From contig DEWH01000017.1 of NCBI GenBank assembly GCA_002363155.1, positions 63,463 to 127,462 on the forward strand: a DNA stretch of 64,000 bases, given 5' to 3'. The notes below the pieces were generated by a model that had not been told where the DNA came from, made no database searches, and saw only the letters and a list, made by a program, of their open reading frames with translations. Every line of letters starts with the position of its first letter. Within the stretch, counting starts at the first letter, position 1. This document shows positions 6,475-15,900 of the stretch, one piece after another. Source of the stretch: Ruminococcaceae bacterium UBA3215 (GTDB taxonomy: Bacteria > Bacillota > Clostridia > Oscillospirales > Ruminococcaceae). Both the position numbers and the translations under genes were made by a program.

Positions 6475-6979
6475 TATCAAAATTTCCGCAGATGCCGAAA
6501 ATTTCCGGCGCGGTCTCGCAGATGCGCAGACCGCGGTAACGGAATTCAGGAACAATGCGGTACAGGCTGCCGGAGAAGTTACCAAAGCTTTCGACGGGCT
6601 GATAAATGTCGGCGTAACGTCCGGCTTCTCCGGAGATAAGCAGGAGGGTTCCGCTGTGCAGACCGCGGAGACTGTAACGGGAACCGCTCCCGCTTTTTCC
6701 ATGCCGTTCTCGGACTGGAGAAGCGGCGGTACTGCGGGCTTCACAAACGGCGGTGTCTCCGTAAGCCCGCTTATTTCCGGCTTTTCTTCCCGTACCGCAA
6801 ATGTGCTCCGGCTCGAAAACAGCGAGACTGTGATCGGCGCAGTCGGTCAGCAGGACAGCGATGACGGCAGACCCGTCAATATCACCACCACCGTCGAGCT
6901 TGACGGTGACAAGGTGGGCGAGTCGGTAAACCGCTTCAATCTGCGCCGGAACAAGATCACAAACGGCATTTACGGATAA
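6455..6979 (+). CDS. Miniature tape measure-like protein
   Basis: The 174-residue protein begins with EELNIKISADAENFRRGL and a helical segment to about residue 50, a typical tape measure N-terminus. It ends with VNITTTVELDGDKVGE and NKITNG, a typical tape measure C-terminus. Between them is only a Gly/Ser-rich linker; the long helical core and the membrane-like hydrophobic segments of normal tape measures (commonly 600 to over 1,500 residues) are absent. It follows the chaperone genes with an overlap, as tape measures do. If it still sets tail length at about 1.5 angstrom per residue, the tail would be no longer than about 26 nm. Homology is by recognition of both ends. Confidence 0.7.
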   Translation: MTVEELNIKISADAENFRRGLADAQTAVTEFRNNAVQAAGEVTKAFDGLINVGVTSGFSGDKQEGSAVQTAETVTGTAPAFSMPFSDWRSGGTAGFTNGGVSVSPLISGFSSRTANVLRLENSETVIGAVGQQDSDDGRPVNITTTVELDGDKVGESVNRFNLRRNKITNGIYG

Positions 6980-6993
6980 AGGAGAGAATTACG

Positions 6994-7359
6994 ATGTACT
7001 TTATAAAGATAAACGATGCTGTACTTCCCACTCCTTACTATTACTCGGTCACTTCGCGTGACATCGAAAGCTCCGACAGCGGAAGATACGATGAGACCGG
7101 CGTTGTCCACAGAAACAGGGTGCGCCACAGCGTAAAGACCTGCGATGTGAAGTGGAGACTTCCCGGAAACTCGCTCAGCCCGCTCAATGCGGCGCTCGGA
7201 GATGCGCTCCTGGAAGTGAATATGCTCGATCCGGCAACAGGAAGCTATATCGACTGCGAGATGTACGCCGAGAGCATAAGATCGGACTTCTACCAGCATC
7301 AGAACAGAAGCGAGCCGTCAAGCTGGTGGGAGATAAGCTGCCGGCTCGTGGAGTATTAA
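6994..7359 (+). CDS. Putative distal tail protein (small, DUF6711-like)
   Basis: A 121-residue protein right after the tape measure, the position of the distal tail protein that links tube to tip. The N-terminal half holds INDAVLPTPYYYSVTSRDIES and a repeated RHSVKTCDVKWRLP strand, in keeping with a single tail-tube-like beta fold; the end SSWWEISCRLVEY is also strand-like. The ATG at 6994 has AAGGAGAG upstream. Small versions of this type occur in Clostridia siphophages. The family name is tentative. Confidence 0.5.
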   Translation: MYFIKINDAVLPTPYYYSVTSRDIESSDSGRYDETGVVHRNRVRHSVKTCDVKWRLPGNSLSPLNAALGDALLEVNMLDPATGSYIDCEMYAESIRSDFYQHQNRSEPSSWWEISCRLVEY

Positions 7360-7371
7360 GGAGAGTGGGAT

Positions 7372-9546
7372 ATGTATAATGTCGGACAGGATTATATAGA
7401 CGCGCTCGCCGGAAAGACAAGGAATGACAGGATAGCCGGAACTCTTGCACTCGCAAACGGCGGTTCTATCGCTATTACAGACGAAAACCTCGTAAGGGAT
7501 TCACTCTCCCTTTCAAAGGAGCTCTGCGGTGAGCAGTACCGCGTCGGCACATTCAATACCGCCTGCCTTAAACTTTCGTTCTTTATTGACGATGCGCTCG
7601 GCATTGATCTCACGGACGCTTCGGTGACAATGAGCTATTTCCTTACTCCCGAAAATGCAGCAGAACAACAGGTGCCGCTCGGTACGTTCTTCGTTGACCC
7701 GATACTCTCGATAAGACGGAAGAACATACTCAACATCGTCGCCTTTGACGCGGGAGTGAAGTTTGACCGCGAGGTCTCCGACAACTTCCGCACCATAACC
7801 GGCACCCCCGCCCAGATCATCTCGGCAGCCTGCTCGTACTGCGGAGTCACTTCCGCAGTCCTTCCGGCAAGCCTTGACGAGATGCCCAACAGCGATATCA
7901 CCGTAAGCGCCGCGGATAAGCAGATACAGACGTACAGAGACGCGGTCATGTGGTGCGCCGCGCTCGTCTGCGGATATGCGGTCATCGGCAGGGATTCCGC
8001 CCTTTATCTGATACCCGCGATATACAGCGTTTCCGGCGGTGTCAGACCTTCCATAATCACAAGCAGGACGGTGACTGCCGCGGAAAGACAGAGCGTATAT
8101 GTCACCGATACGAGAGCTTACATCAAATACCTCACCGCCTACGCCGGCGACGATGTTATCAGCTATGTCTCATCATTCACCGCGCAGGACGCACAGGCTT
8201 CCCCCGCTTCTTACGTTCTCGAAAAGAACCCGCTCCTTGCGGATAAGACGGAAGCGGAATGCGAGGCCGCAAACGAGGAGTGGCTGGACTATATCGACAC
8301 CTTCATGCAGCGCGGAGTGCAGACAGCTATCATGGGTGACCCGGCGCTCGATATGGGAGACGCGCTTATGTTCACAGGCGGTGACGTTGACCAGCGCACA
8401 GGCATCATCGGCGTGGTCACGTCCTATGAGTGGCGGTACAGGAATTACCACGATATCCGCTGTACCGCAGCGGAATGCTGCGGTTCGATCGCTCCCGGCT
8501 CACTGTCCGGCGGCGCGGCTTCGGTAAGACCCCAGTCCGCAAAGCGCATAGATGCCATAAAGGCACCGGAGCCGTCTGCCGGAGGTGTGGGCGAAGACCT
8601 CGGCAACCGAAACGAGAATTTCAATACCTACACCGGTCACCAATGGGCAAACCGCATAATCGACGAGCAGTTTGACTGCTCGGACTGCTGTCACCTCGAA
8701 GGAGAGCTGAACACGCTCCGGAACTGCGACTATACGTCGGTGGGCGGCGCGAACAATGCCGGTACGAACGACAGTTACAGCATCGTTCACGGCAATTACA
8801 ACACTTTTTCCGGCGGCAGGCATATCATCGCAGGCTCTCACAACAATGTCAGCGGCGACGGCAATACCGTGGCAGGCTATGGGAACACCATTACCGGAGA
8901 CAGCAATGTCGTTGCGGGGAGCAATCACACGGTCGGCTCGGTCGGGGCGCTGGTATGCGGCTGCGGCGTTGACGCAACAAGAGCCGCCGCTTCGTATGTG
9001 TTCTATGCCGGAAATTACAGCATCTCCGTTGCTATGACGTCCAACGGCTATGTATTCGCCACAGCCTACAACACAAACGGCGCAGACTACGCCGAATACT
9101 TTGAATGGGCGGACGGAAACCCGGAGAATGAGGACAGGCGCGGTATGCTCGTATCACTGTCCGGCGACAGGATAAAGCCTGCGGACGGTGACGATATCGA
9201 CGGGGTGATATCCGCGAACCCTTCCGTTTGCGGAAACGAATACGGACTGCACTGGCAGGGAAAATACGAAAAGGACATCTTCGGTGCAGTGCGGTACGGC
9301 GAGGACGGGAGAGCGGTGACTGCCGGCGGATACGACAAGGACCGCGAATATATCCCGCGTTCCAAGCGCCCGGAATGGTCGCCTGTGGGTCTTGCGGGAA
9401 GACTCGTAATGACCGATGACGGGAGCTGTACAGCCGGCGGTTATGCCGCCGCACGCAGCGGCATCGGCCACGCGGCGGAATGCGCTACCCGCGTGAAGGT
9501 GCTTAAAAGGCTTGACGATACGCACGTTGAAGTGCTTGTAAGATAG
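7372..9546 (+). CDS. Tail-tip protein with adhesin-like head and Peptidase_G2 domain
   Basis: A 724-residue multi-domain tip protein. Residues 1-375 look like a tail hub/baseplate protein (LGTFFVDP, a domain common in tail-tip proteins, near residue 102). A linker leads to about residues 445-545, where short repeats such as SHNNVSGDGNTVAGYGNT form the left-handed parallel roll seen in YadA-type trimeric adhesin heads. From residue 569 (NGADYAEYFEW) to the end is a Peptidase_G2 intramolecular chaperone, which in other phage appendages trimerises and then cuts itself off. This predicts a trimeric surface-binding tip. The ATG at 7372 follows GGAGAG, and the gene is followed at 7 bases by the next. 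Confidence 0.75.
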   Translation: MYNVGQDYIDALAGKTRNDRIAGTLALANGGSIAITDENLVRDSLSLSKELCGEQYRVGTFNTACLKLSFFIDDALGIDLTDASVTMSYFLTPENAAEQQVPLGTFFVDPILSIRRKNILNIVAFDAGVKFDREVSDNFRTITGTPAQIISAACSYCGVTSAVLPASLDEMPNSDITVSAADKQIQTYRDAVMWCAALVCGYAVIGRDSALYLIPAIYSVSGGVRPSIITSRTVTAAERQSVYVTDTRAYIKYLTAYAGDDVISYVSSFTAQDAQASPASYVLEKNPLLADKTEAECEAANEEWLDYIDTFMQRGVQTAIMGDPALDMGDALMFTGGDVDQRTGIIGVVTSYEWRYRNYHDIRCTAAECCGSIAPGSLSGGAASVRPQSAKRIDAIKAPEPSAGGVGEDLGNRNENFNTYTGHQWANRIIDEQFDCSDCCHLEGELNTLRNCDYTSVGGANNAGTNDSYSIVHGNYNTFSGGRHIIAGSHNNVSGDGNTVAGYGNTITGDSNVVAGSNHTVGSVGALVCGCGVDATRAAASYVFYAGNYSISVAMTSNGYVFATAYNTNGADYAEYFEWADGNPENEDRRGMLVSLSGDRIKPADGDDIDGVISANPSVCGNEYGLHWQGKYEKDIFGAVRYGEDGRAVTAGGYDKDREYIPRSKRPEWSPVGLAGRLVMTDDGSCTAGGYAAARSGIGHAAECATRVKVLKRLDDTHVEVLVR

Positions 9547-9555
9547 GAGGTCAGA

Positions 9556-9894
9556 ATGTATATTACAGACGGCTGCAATATTATCGTACCGAGGGGTGAC
9601 CGCGCGGATATCCCGTTCGTTTTCACGGACGAGGAAAGCGGTGACCCTTATGTTTTCGACGAGGGAACGCAGATCAGGCTCGATGTTTTCCCGGTAAGGG
9701 GCGCGGACAGCATGATCTCAAAGACGCTGGAGGCTCCGGGAGCATCTTCCGGCGGCACCCTCATTTTCAGCCTCTCTTCGGAGGAAACGGATATCCCGCT
9801 CGGCGAGTATCTCTATACCCTCACCGCTGAAAACGGGACCGCGGTGGACACGCTTGCCGGATCCCCGCAGTCCGCGCGTTTCGAGATAAGATAG
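9556..9894 (+). CDS. Tail-fibre associated beta-rich protein, unknown
   Basis: A 112-residue protein that starts MYITDGCNIIVPRGDRADIPF and continues as alternating strands, ending ARFEIR. This resembles the N-terminal domain of baseplate upper or fibre-linked proteins (the ..i.v.rGDtd.f.v.l pattern). It likely joins the tip to fibres. It has GATAGGAGG before the ATG and lies in a run of four small genes. I do not recognise a named family. Confidence 0.5.
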   Translation: MYITDGCNIIVPRGDRADIPFVFTDEESGDPYVFDEGTQIRLDVFPVRGADSMISKTLEAPGASSGGTLIFSLSSEETDIPLGEYLYTLTAENGTAVDTLAGSPQSARFEIR

Positions 9895-9904
9895 GAGGCG
9901 CATT

Positions 9905-10141
9905 ATGGACAGGATCAATGTGAAGATAGGCGCTTCTCCGGCTGTCGGCGTAAAGACCGGCATAATGCCGGAATATACCGGGGAATGCACGGTCGTTCCG
10001 AAGCTCGGACAGCAGACCGTGCTGAATACCGCAAAGCATTACCTGAGCGGAAATATCACGGTGCGCGAGATACCGGTGACGGTGCAGGAGAATGAGGCGG
10101 GCGGTCTTACCCTTACGGTGGGAGGTGCGGACGATGAGTGA
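9905..10141 (+). CDS. Small tail-fibre linker protein
   Basis: A 78-residue protein with the phrase MPEYTGECTVVPKLGQQTVLNT shortened here as a motif around residues 22-42, ending in VTVREIPV and a Gly-rich tail. Such pieces (Y.G...v.P....Q.l.T....m...i.v..ip) are common just after tail-tip genes in Clostridia prophages. The role is probably fibre attachment. GATAGGAGG precedes the ATG. The end overlaps the next gene. Confidence 0.55.
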   Translation: MDRINVKIGASPAVGVKTGIMPEYTGECTVVPKLGQQTVLNTAKHYLSGNITVREIPVTVQENEAGGLTLTVGGADDE

Positions 10142-10364
10142 ACTTTTTGTCAACAAGGTAGTCATCGGAAGCACGGTAATGACAGACCTTACCGGAGATA
10201 CGGTAACGCCGGAAACTCTGCTTGAGGGCGTGACTGCCCACGACTGTTCCGGCGCGCCGATAACCGGTGAGGCAAAACAGAAGGAGTCGGTTTTATGCGG
10301 CGGTATATGCTATGTGACAAATCCGGCTCTCAAAGATGCAAGATCAGGAGGAACAGGAGTATAA
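10134..10364 (+). CDS. Small tail-fibre protein, unknown
   Basis: A 76-residue protein from the ATG at 10134 (the frame extends upstream to 10092, but GGAGGTG just before 10134 and overlap with the previous stop favour 10134). The segment LLEGVTAHDCSGAPITGE is a motif widespread in small phage fibre and baseplate proteins of Firmicutes. It stops by TAATG overlap with the next gene. Confidence 0.55.
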   Translation: MSELFVNKVVIGSTVMTDLTGDTVTPETLLEGVTAHDCSGAPITGEAKQKESVLCGGICYVTNPALKDARSGGTGV

Positions 10365-11041
10365 TGGCACATACACTCAATGAACAGGTAGTTGTGATAC
10401 CCGCCGGTACAGGCGATGTGAATATCGAGCTGTATCTCGGCGCGATAGTACGCCTTACGGGCTGGACGAGGGACGGTTATACCGTTTACTGTGACGATGA
10501 GCATACGATGGGGCTGAAATTCTATTATTCCGCAGGAAGCAGTTCATGCCGCCTCGAAAGCTTCTTCAACGGCGGTACGGTAGTGAGTTCTGTATCATCA
10601 TTCTCCCTTACTTCCGCCGGAACGGTCAGAGTCCACAAAAGCACTGATGAAACAGTCACATACCTTAATCTCACCGCCAATTATTATACAAGGTATATAT
10701 ATGCTGTTAATGAAGACGGAAACAAGGTCCTGTTTCAGGCGGAAGGAATAGATAATCTGTATGCCGGTACTGCTTCGGTCACTTCGCGCGTCTTCCTTTA
10801 TCTCCCTGCACACACCAATAATAAAAAATACAGCATTACCAAATATCCGGATATCATAAACGGATCAGTTTTTCCGAGCCTTTATACTGTGTTCGGCTCA
10901 CAGAATTCAGCGGATAGTAACCAGCTTGTAAATTTTGACGGAGAGATATACAGATTTGCGCCAATGAGCGATAGCCAGGGCATTTGGTTCGCTTTCCCGG
11001 TCTCAGACGAGACAGGGCAGGCACAGCGGCAGAATGCGTAA
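10364..11041 (+). CDS. Putative fibre / receptor-binding protein, last gene of the cluster
   Basis: A 225-residue protein from the ATG at 10364, preceded by AGGAGGAACAGGAG. It is beta-rich with many Thr, Ser, Tyr and Gly, has no signal peptide or membrane segment, and carries no motif I recognise. As the terminal gene of the structural operon it may be the variable target-binding part. GC and codon use drop slightly in its second half compared with earlier genes. No lysin or holin follows; a terminator and purD come next. Confidence 0.45.
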   Translation: MAHTLNEQVVVIPAGTGDVNIELYLGAIVRLTGWTRDGYTVYCDDEHTMGLKFYYSAGSSSCRLESFFNGGTVVSSVSSFSLTSAGTVRVHKSTDETVTYLNLTANYYTRYIYAVNEDGNKVLFQAEGIDNLYAGTASVTSRVFLYLPAHTNNKKYSITKYPDIINGSVFPSLYTVFGSQNSADSNQLVNFDGEIYRFAPMSDSQGIWFAFPVSDETGQAQRQNA

Positions 11042-11101
11042 GGGCAGGCGCATATAAAACGGCGCTGCCGCCCCGGTTAGCTGTATTCATCTGAACGCAG
11101 G

Positions 11102-11143
11102 AAAGACTGCTGAGACCTGTCGGTCCCGGCAGTCTTTTTCTTT
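11102..11143 (+). terminator. Terminator of the structural operon
   Basis: The stem AAAGACTGC / GCAGTCTTT (11102-11110 with 11129-11137) is followed by a long T/C-rich run. The same GACTGCTGA core recurs in the terminators at 12701 and 24830. Confidence 0.8.
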
Positions 11144-11167
11144 TTTCCCGTGCTTGCTTTTTCCTGC

Positions 11168-11196
11168 TTGATTTTATATTGAGAATATGATATAAT
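11168..11196 (+). promoter_or_regulatory. Sigma-A promoter of purD
   Basis: TTGATT (11168-11173), 17-base spacer, perfect TATAAT (11191-11196), 58 bases before the purD start. Confidence 0.85.
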
Positions 11197-11254
11197 GAAT
11201 GCAGAAGCATCAGCGGCGGTTTCCCGCCGGATCTCAATACAGAAAGGAACTGTT

Positions 11255-12544
11255 ATGAATATTCTTGTTGTGGGCGGCGGCGGACGCGAACACGCCGTTA
11301 TCAAAGCCCTTTCTCGTTCGGAAAAGGTAGGTAAGATATACTGCGCTCCCGGAAACGGCGGTATCTCCAAGCTTGCGGAATGCTTTCCCGTAAAGGCTAC
11401 CGATATCGACGGAATGGTGGAGCTTGCCGGAAAGCTTAAACCCGATTACGTTTTCGTCACCCCCGATGACCCGCTCGTTATGGGTATGGTGGACAGGCTC
11501 AATGAAAAGGGATTCAGGACTTTCGGCCCCCGTGCGGACGCGGCTGTGCTCGAAGGAAGCAAGGTCTTTTCAAAGGGTCTTATGAAGAAGTACGGCATTC
11601 CTACTGCCGCTTACGAGACATTCACAGATGCGGAAAAGGCGATAGCTTACATAAAGGAGCAGGGCAAATACCCCGCTGTCATCAAGTGCGACGGACTTGC
11701 GCTCGGCAAGGGCGTTATCATAGCGCAGAATGAGCAGGAAGCCGTTGACGCGGTAAATTCCATGCTGATCGGCGGCAAGTTCGGCAAGAGCGGCAGCGAG
11801 ATCGTTATAGAAGAGTTTATGACAGGTCCCGAAGTCACTGTTCTTGCATTCACCGACGGCAAAACCGTAAAGCCGATGGTTTCATCTATGGATCACAAGC
11901 GCGCTTACGACGGCGATAATGGACTGAACACAGGCGGTATGGGTACTATTGCGCCCAACCCGCTCTATACAAAGAAGTATGCCGACGAGTGCATGGAGAA
12001 GATCTTCCTGCCCACGATAAAGGCTATGCAGGCAGAGGGAAGACCGTTCAAGGGTTGCCTTTATTTCGGGCTTATGCTCACTCCCGACGGGGCAAAAGTC
12101 GTTGAGTACAACTGCCGTTTCGGCGATCCCGAAGCGCAGGTGGTTCTCCCGCTGCTCAAGACCGATCTCGCCGATATCATCGAGGCTGTTTATGAGGAGC
12201 GCCTTGACAGTCTCGACATCGAATGGGCTGACGAAAGCTGTGCGTGCGTTGTTATGGCAAGCGGCGGATATCCCGAAAAGTATCCTACCGGACTGCCGAT
12301 CAGCGGTTTCAATGCAGACGGTCAGCTTCCCGACGGCAAGGCTTACGTTTATCACGCAGGCACAAAGCTTGACGGCGGCACGTTCCTTACCGCCGGCGGC
12401 AGAGTTCTCGGCGTTACCGCAACGGCTCCCACTCTTCAAGCCGCTCTCGATAAGGCTTACGAGGCAGTAGGCGAGATAAGCTTCGAGAATGCGCATTTCC
12501 GTAAGGATATCGGGCAGCGTGCACTTGCCGGAGAAGATCGCTGA
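11255..12544 (+). CDS. purD: Phosphoribosylamine-glycine ligase (GAR synthetase)
   Basis: Second step of de novo purine synthesis: joins glycine to 5-phosphoribosylamine using ATP. The 429-residue length is normal for a single-domain PurD. Visible are the N-terminal GGGGREHAVIKAL loop, the ATP-grasp region including KCDGLALGKGV near residue 145 and the NTGGMGTIAPNP block near residue 225, and FGDPEAQVVLPLL near residue 290. The ATG at 11255 has AAAGGA upstream; an in-frame start 20 codons earlier lacks one. It stands alone with its own promoter, not in a pur operon. Confidence 0.97.
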   Translation: MNILVVGGGGREHAVIKALSRSEKVGKIYCAPGNGGISKLAECFPVKATDIDGMVELAGKLKPDYVFVTPDDPLVMGMVDRLNEKGFRTFGPRADAAVLEGSKVFSKGLMKKYGIPTAAYETFTDAEKAIAYIKEQGKYPAVIKCDGLALGKGVIIAQNEQEAVDAVNSMLIGGKFGKSGSEIVIEEFMTGPEVTVLAFTDGKTVKPMVSSMDHKRAYDGDNGLNTGGMGTIAPNPLYTKKYADECMEKIFLPTIKAMQAEGRPFKGCLYFGLMLTPDGAKVVEYNCRFGDPEAQVVLPLLKTDLADIIEAVYEERLDSLDIEWADESCACVVMASGGYPEKYPTGLPISGFNADGQLPDGKAYVYHAGTKLDGGTFLTAGGRVLGVTATAPTLQAALDKAYEAVGEISFENAHFRKDIGQRALAGEDR

Positions 12545-12660
12545 CGCTCGAGAAAGGTCGCTTGCGCTCGAGAAGGGTCGCGCACGGCGCTCGAGACTGG
12601 GGGCACCCCTTTTGTGAACAAAAGGGGCTTCCCCCAGACCCCCTCCTCAAAAAACTTTAA
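12541..12660. repeat. CGCTCGAGA triplet repeat and GC-rich hairpins after purD
   Basis: Three imperfect copies of GCGCTCGAGA(A)GGGTCGC lie at 12543-12595, followed by a hairpin GGGGCACCCCTTTTG / CAAAAGGGGCTTCCCC (12600-12636). No gene is present. Confidence 0.55.
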
Positions 12661-12700
12661 TCGCTCCGCAGTTAAGGGAGAAGGTTATCACAACAGAATG

Positions 12701-12740
12701 AAAGACTGCTGAAAGTGTTAATTTTCAGCAGTCTTTTCTT
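12701..12740 (+). terminator. Intrinsic terminator after purD
   Basis: A perfect 14-bp stem (12701-12714 with 12723-12736) ends in TTTTCTT. Its GACTGCTGAAA core is shared with terminators at 11102 and 24830. Confidence 0.8.
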
Positions 12741-12895
12741 GTATTCAGATGAATATAGCTAACCGTGGAGCTGCACCCGCCCATTGAAGAATGTCGCTAC
12801 GCATTTATTTAGGGGGTCAAGCCCCCTTTTTTAAAGGGGGCTTGCGGGGGGTTGGGGGGCAGAGCCCCCTCTCAAAGTCTCTTAAATTCTCTCTA
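12741..12895. repeat. Dispersed repeat copy 1
   Basis: Contains the family strings TAGCTAACCG, GCACCCGCCCATTGAAGAA, TGTCGCTACGCAT and then a GGGGGTCAAGCCCCC / AAAGGGGGCTTG hairpin. The same strings recur at 16970-17400, 24871-25140 and 25190-25545. No coding potential; it separates the convergent purD and addB. Confidence 0.7.
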
Positions 12896-12911
12896 ACCTC
12901 TCAAACCTCTC

Positions 12912-15900
12912 TCAGACTTTTGCTCCGCAGAAGAGGGAATACTCGCAATGCTCGCAGACGGACGGTTCAGAGGGGCAGGCTCCTGCCATTCCCGCGGCTG
13001 TCTCGCGGGATCTCGCGCTTATGTACGATGCGCAGTATGACTTCATCGCGCCGTAAATCTCCGGAGTTATGACCGTCGGCGTCACATATCCGCCGCGTGT
13101 CTTGCCGAACCGCTCCGCCAGCGCATCGTTGAGCGCGGCAAGGTCAGAATTCTCCGGCGAATCACTCAGAATAATGCCGGAGGGTGAATGCTCCTTCATA
13201 TACTTCTGCATGCTTTTCAGCGCCTTGTCCTCGATATCTCCGCCGTCCGACGCTTCGTAGGACATCTTTCCCACCGGCATATACATCACCGACGAGGGCA
13301 GCGCACGGCTCTCATTTTCGCATATCCCGAACAGATACAGCAGCATCTGTAAGTTCTCGCCCTTGTATATCGCGTCAAGCGACAAGTCGCGGGTGCCGCG
13401 CTTGTAGTCGACAACGCGGATATACTTCTTTCCGTCAGCTTCAAGCGAATCTATCCTGTCACAGACACCCGATATCTTCACGTCGCCGAAGCTGAAACTG
13501 AGCCGCTTTTCAAGCGCTTCCGGATAAAATCCGCTCAGCGCCGACTCGTCCCTTATCCTTGCCGCAGCCCGCACCGCATACAGCCCGAGCCGTTTCAGCA
13601 GATACGAAAAGCGCTCCGCTCCGCCGAAGCCTCCGAAATAGTTAGTCTCCTCATATATCTTCACGCTCTCCGTGACGTGCGCGGAGATCTGTGCATCGGT
13701 AAGCGCCGTGAATTCCGCACGCCTCCCCTCATACCCGGTCAGCAGACGGTAAAGGCAGAAATGTATCACATTTCCCACAAGAAGCGCATCTATGCGCCGT
13801 TCGCCGTCCTCCCGCAGTCCAAGTCCGTATTTGCAGAAGAACGCGAATTTGCAGCGGTTCATCTGCGTTATCGCAGTCGGTGACCACGAATCGAGAACCA
13901 GCAGTTTCGACGAGCGCTCCTTCGCTATCCTATGCCGTTCCTTGTCCGGTTTCTCGCCCGACGCACTGCGCAGCATCTCCGAAAATACCGGATCCACCGA
14001 GCGCAGCAAAGCTGTCCGCTCCGCGGAATGTGACCTGTCGCGGTAGATCTTCGCAAGATAGCGCCGTGCGGAATCCGGAGTCCGGCAGTAATACTCCGCG
14101 CCGTAGTTGTCCGCGCCGTTTATGTGCGCACCGTACTGCTCGACAAGAGCTTTGAGGGACGGGGCAGGTTCGAGATATCCCCCGTTCTCGCCTGTCAGCG
14201 GATATGTGATGAACAGCCCCTTTGCCGGAAGACCGGTGCAGCGGTACACCGTGAAAAGCTCCTGGGAATAGCGGGAAAGCCTGTCCGATGTGACCGGAAT
14301 GCCGAGAAGCGTGAGCTGTTCGCTTTCCGAGGGCGTGAATACCTCGGATAGCTTAGGCGGGGGCGGCATAATGCCCTGCGAATAGCCGCAGATGAACACA
14401 TAGTCTGCCTGCGTGAAGCGGCTTCTTTCCGTATCTCCGACAGTCACCGCATCAAGGGTCTGCGGCGGTTTTGCGACTGTCGTTGAGGTGAATATGTCAG
14501 TGAGTATGCCGGTGTATTCCTCAAGCGGCATCCTGTACCCTTTTAGAGCCTTGTACGCCGACTCAAACACCGTCACCGTGTCGTCCCACAGCTCGCTGTA
14601 CTCGTCAAGCAGCCGCCTGTCAGCCACTGCCCTGCCGTCCTCGCCGCGGTCTATGATGCATTTTCCATAGACGGTCTTGTAGATGTCCATTCTGTTGCAG
14701 ATAAAGTCGCAGAGCTGTTCCGTGATCTCTGCTCCGTCAGCTCCCTCGATCGACTTTTTCAGCGCTTTCAGCGGCTCGGTTATGCTCTTCCGCAGTTCCT
14801 CCAGCTCGCCGCTCCCGTCCGTTCCCTCCGGGAATGGGCGCAGCCAGTCACGTTTGCGCAGGTCATAGGTCCTGCAAAGACGTTCGAGACTGTCGCACTG
14901 AATGTCGCTTATGACCTTGCCGTTGGGGTTGCGGACAAACCCGCTCTTGACATAGCGGAGAATGTCATCTGTGGAGAATGTCAGCGCTTTGAGCGTGTAT
15001 ATCGCGAACCGCACAAAAGACTTGGTTATCAGAGGTTCCGGGATATCCGCGAATGCCGGGATCCCGTATTTTTTCAGCGCGCTTCCGAGAATGCCGGTGT
15101 AGGAGCTGTCCGGCACCAGCACGGCTATGTTCCTGCATCTTACGCCGCTGTCGGTCAGTGACCTTATCCGCGCCGCTATCCAGTCGCATTCCTGCCACAT
15201 ATCCCGCGCTTCCGTCACTTCAAGGCTTTCCGGTTTGCGGAACCTTTCTTTAAGCACGGTGACTTCCGTTTCGCTGTCGGCGGAGATGCGGTAAATGAGC
15301 CGGTTCACCGCCTCAAATCTGCGTTCCCTGCATACCGGATAGTCGCAGGTGAAAGCTATGGTGACGCTTGCCGCCTTATCGAGGAGAGTGCGGATAAATC
15401 CGAGCTGGCTTCCGGAGAAGCTGTCGAATTCGTCAAAGAACACGTCACAGCCGCTGAAGATGTCGGTCTCTGTCACGATCTCGCCCGCACGGCGGATATC
15501 GTCGAGCTTGTCATCGAAATTCTCGGTCAGAATGCGGTCGTATGCCGAATAGATCACCGAGATATCGCTGAGCTTGTCGGAGAGAGCGCCCGAAAGCGAC
15601 GATTCCTCCGCAAGCCTTCCCCGCAGCGCAGACGGGGAGATGCCGGCATTTCTCATCTCGCTCACCATTCCAAGCGCGAATACCGGAAATCCCTCACGCC
15701 TTGTCTGGCTCCGGTAATAGACGAGTGCGCCGTTTGCCGCGGACTCGTCCAGCGCCCGCTTCATTGCTATGCGTTTTGCGATATCGTCCGCGTATTCTTT
15801 CGTTTCGCCGTGGAGGTGCAGTATTCTCTGCGCTTCGCGGGAGAACATCGTTACCCGGCAGTTTCGCGCATATTCGTGGGGGACTGTCCGGTAGATCAGC

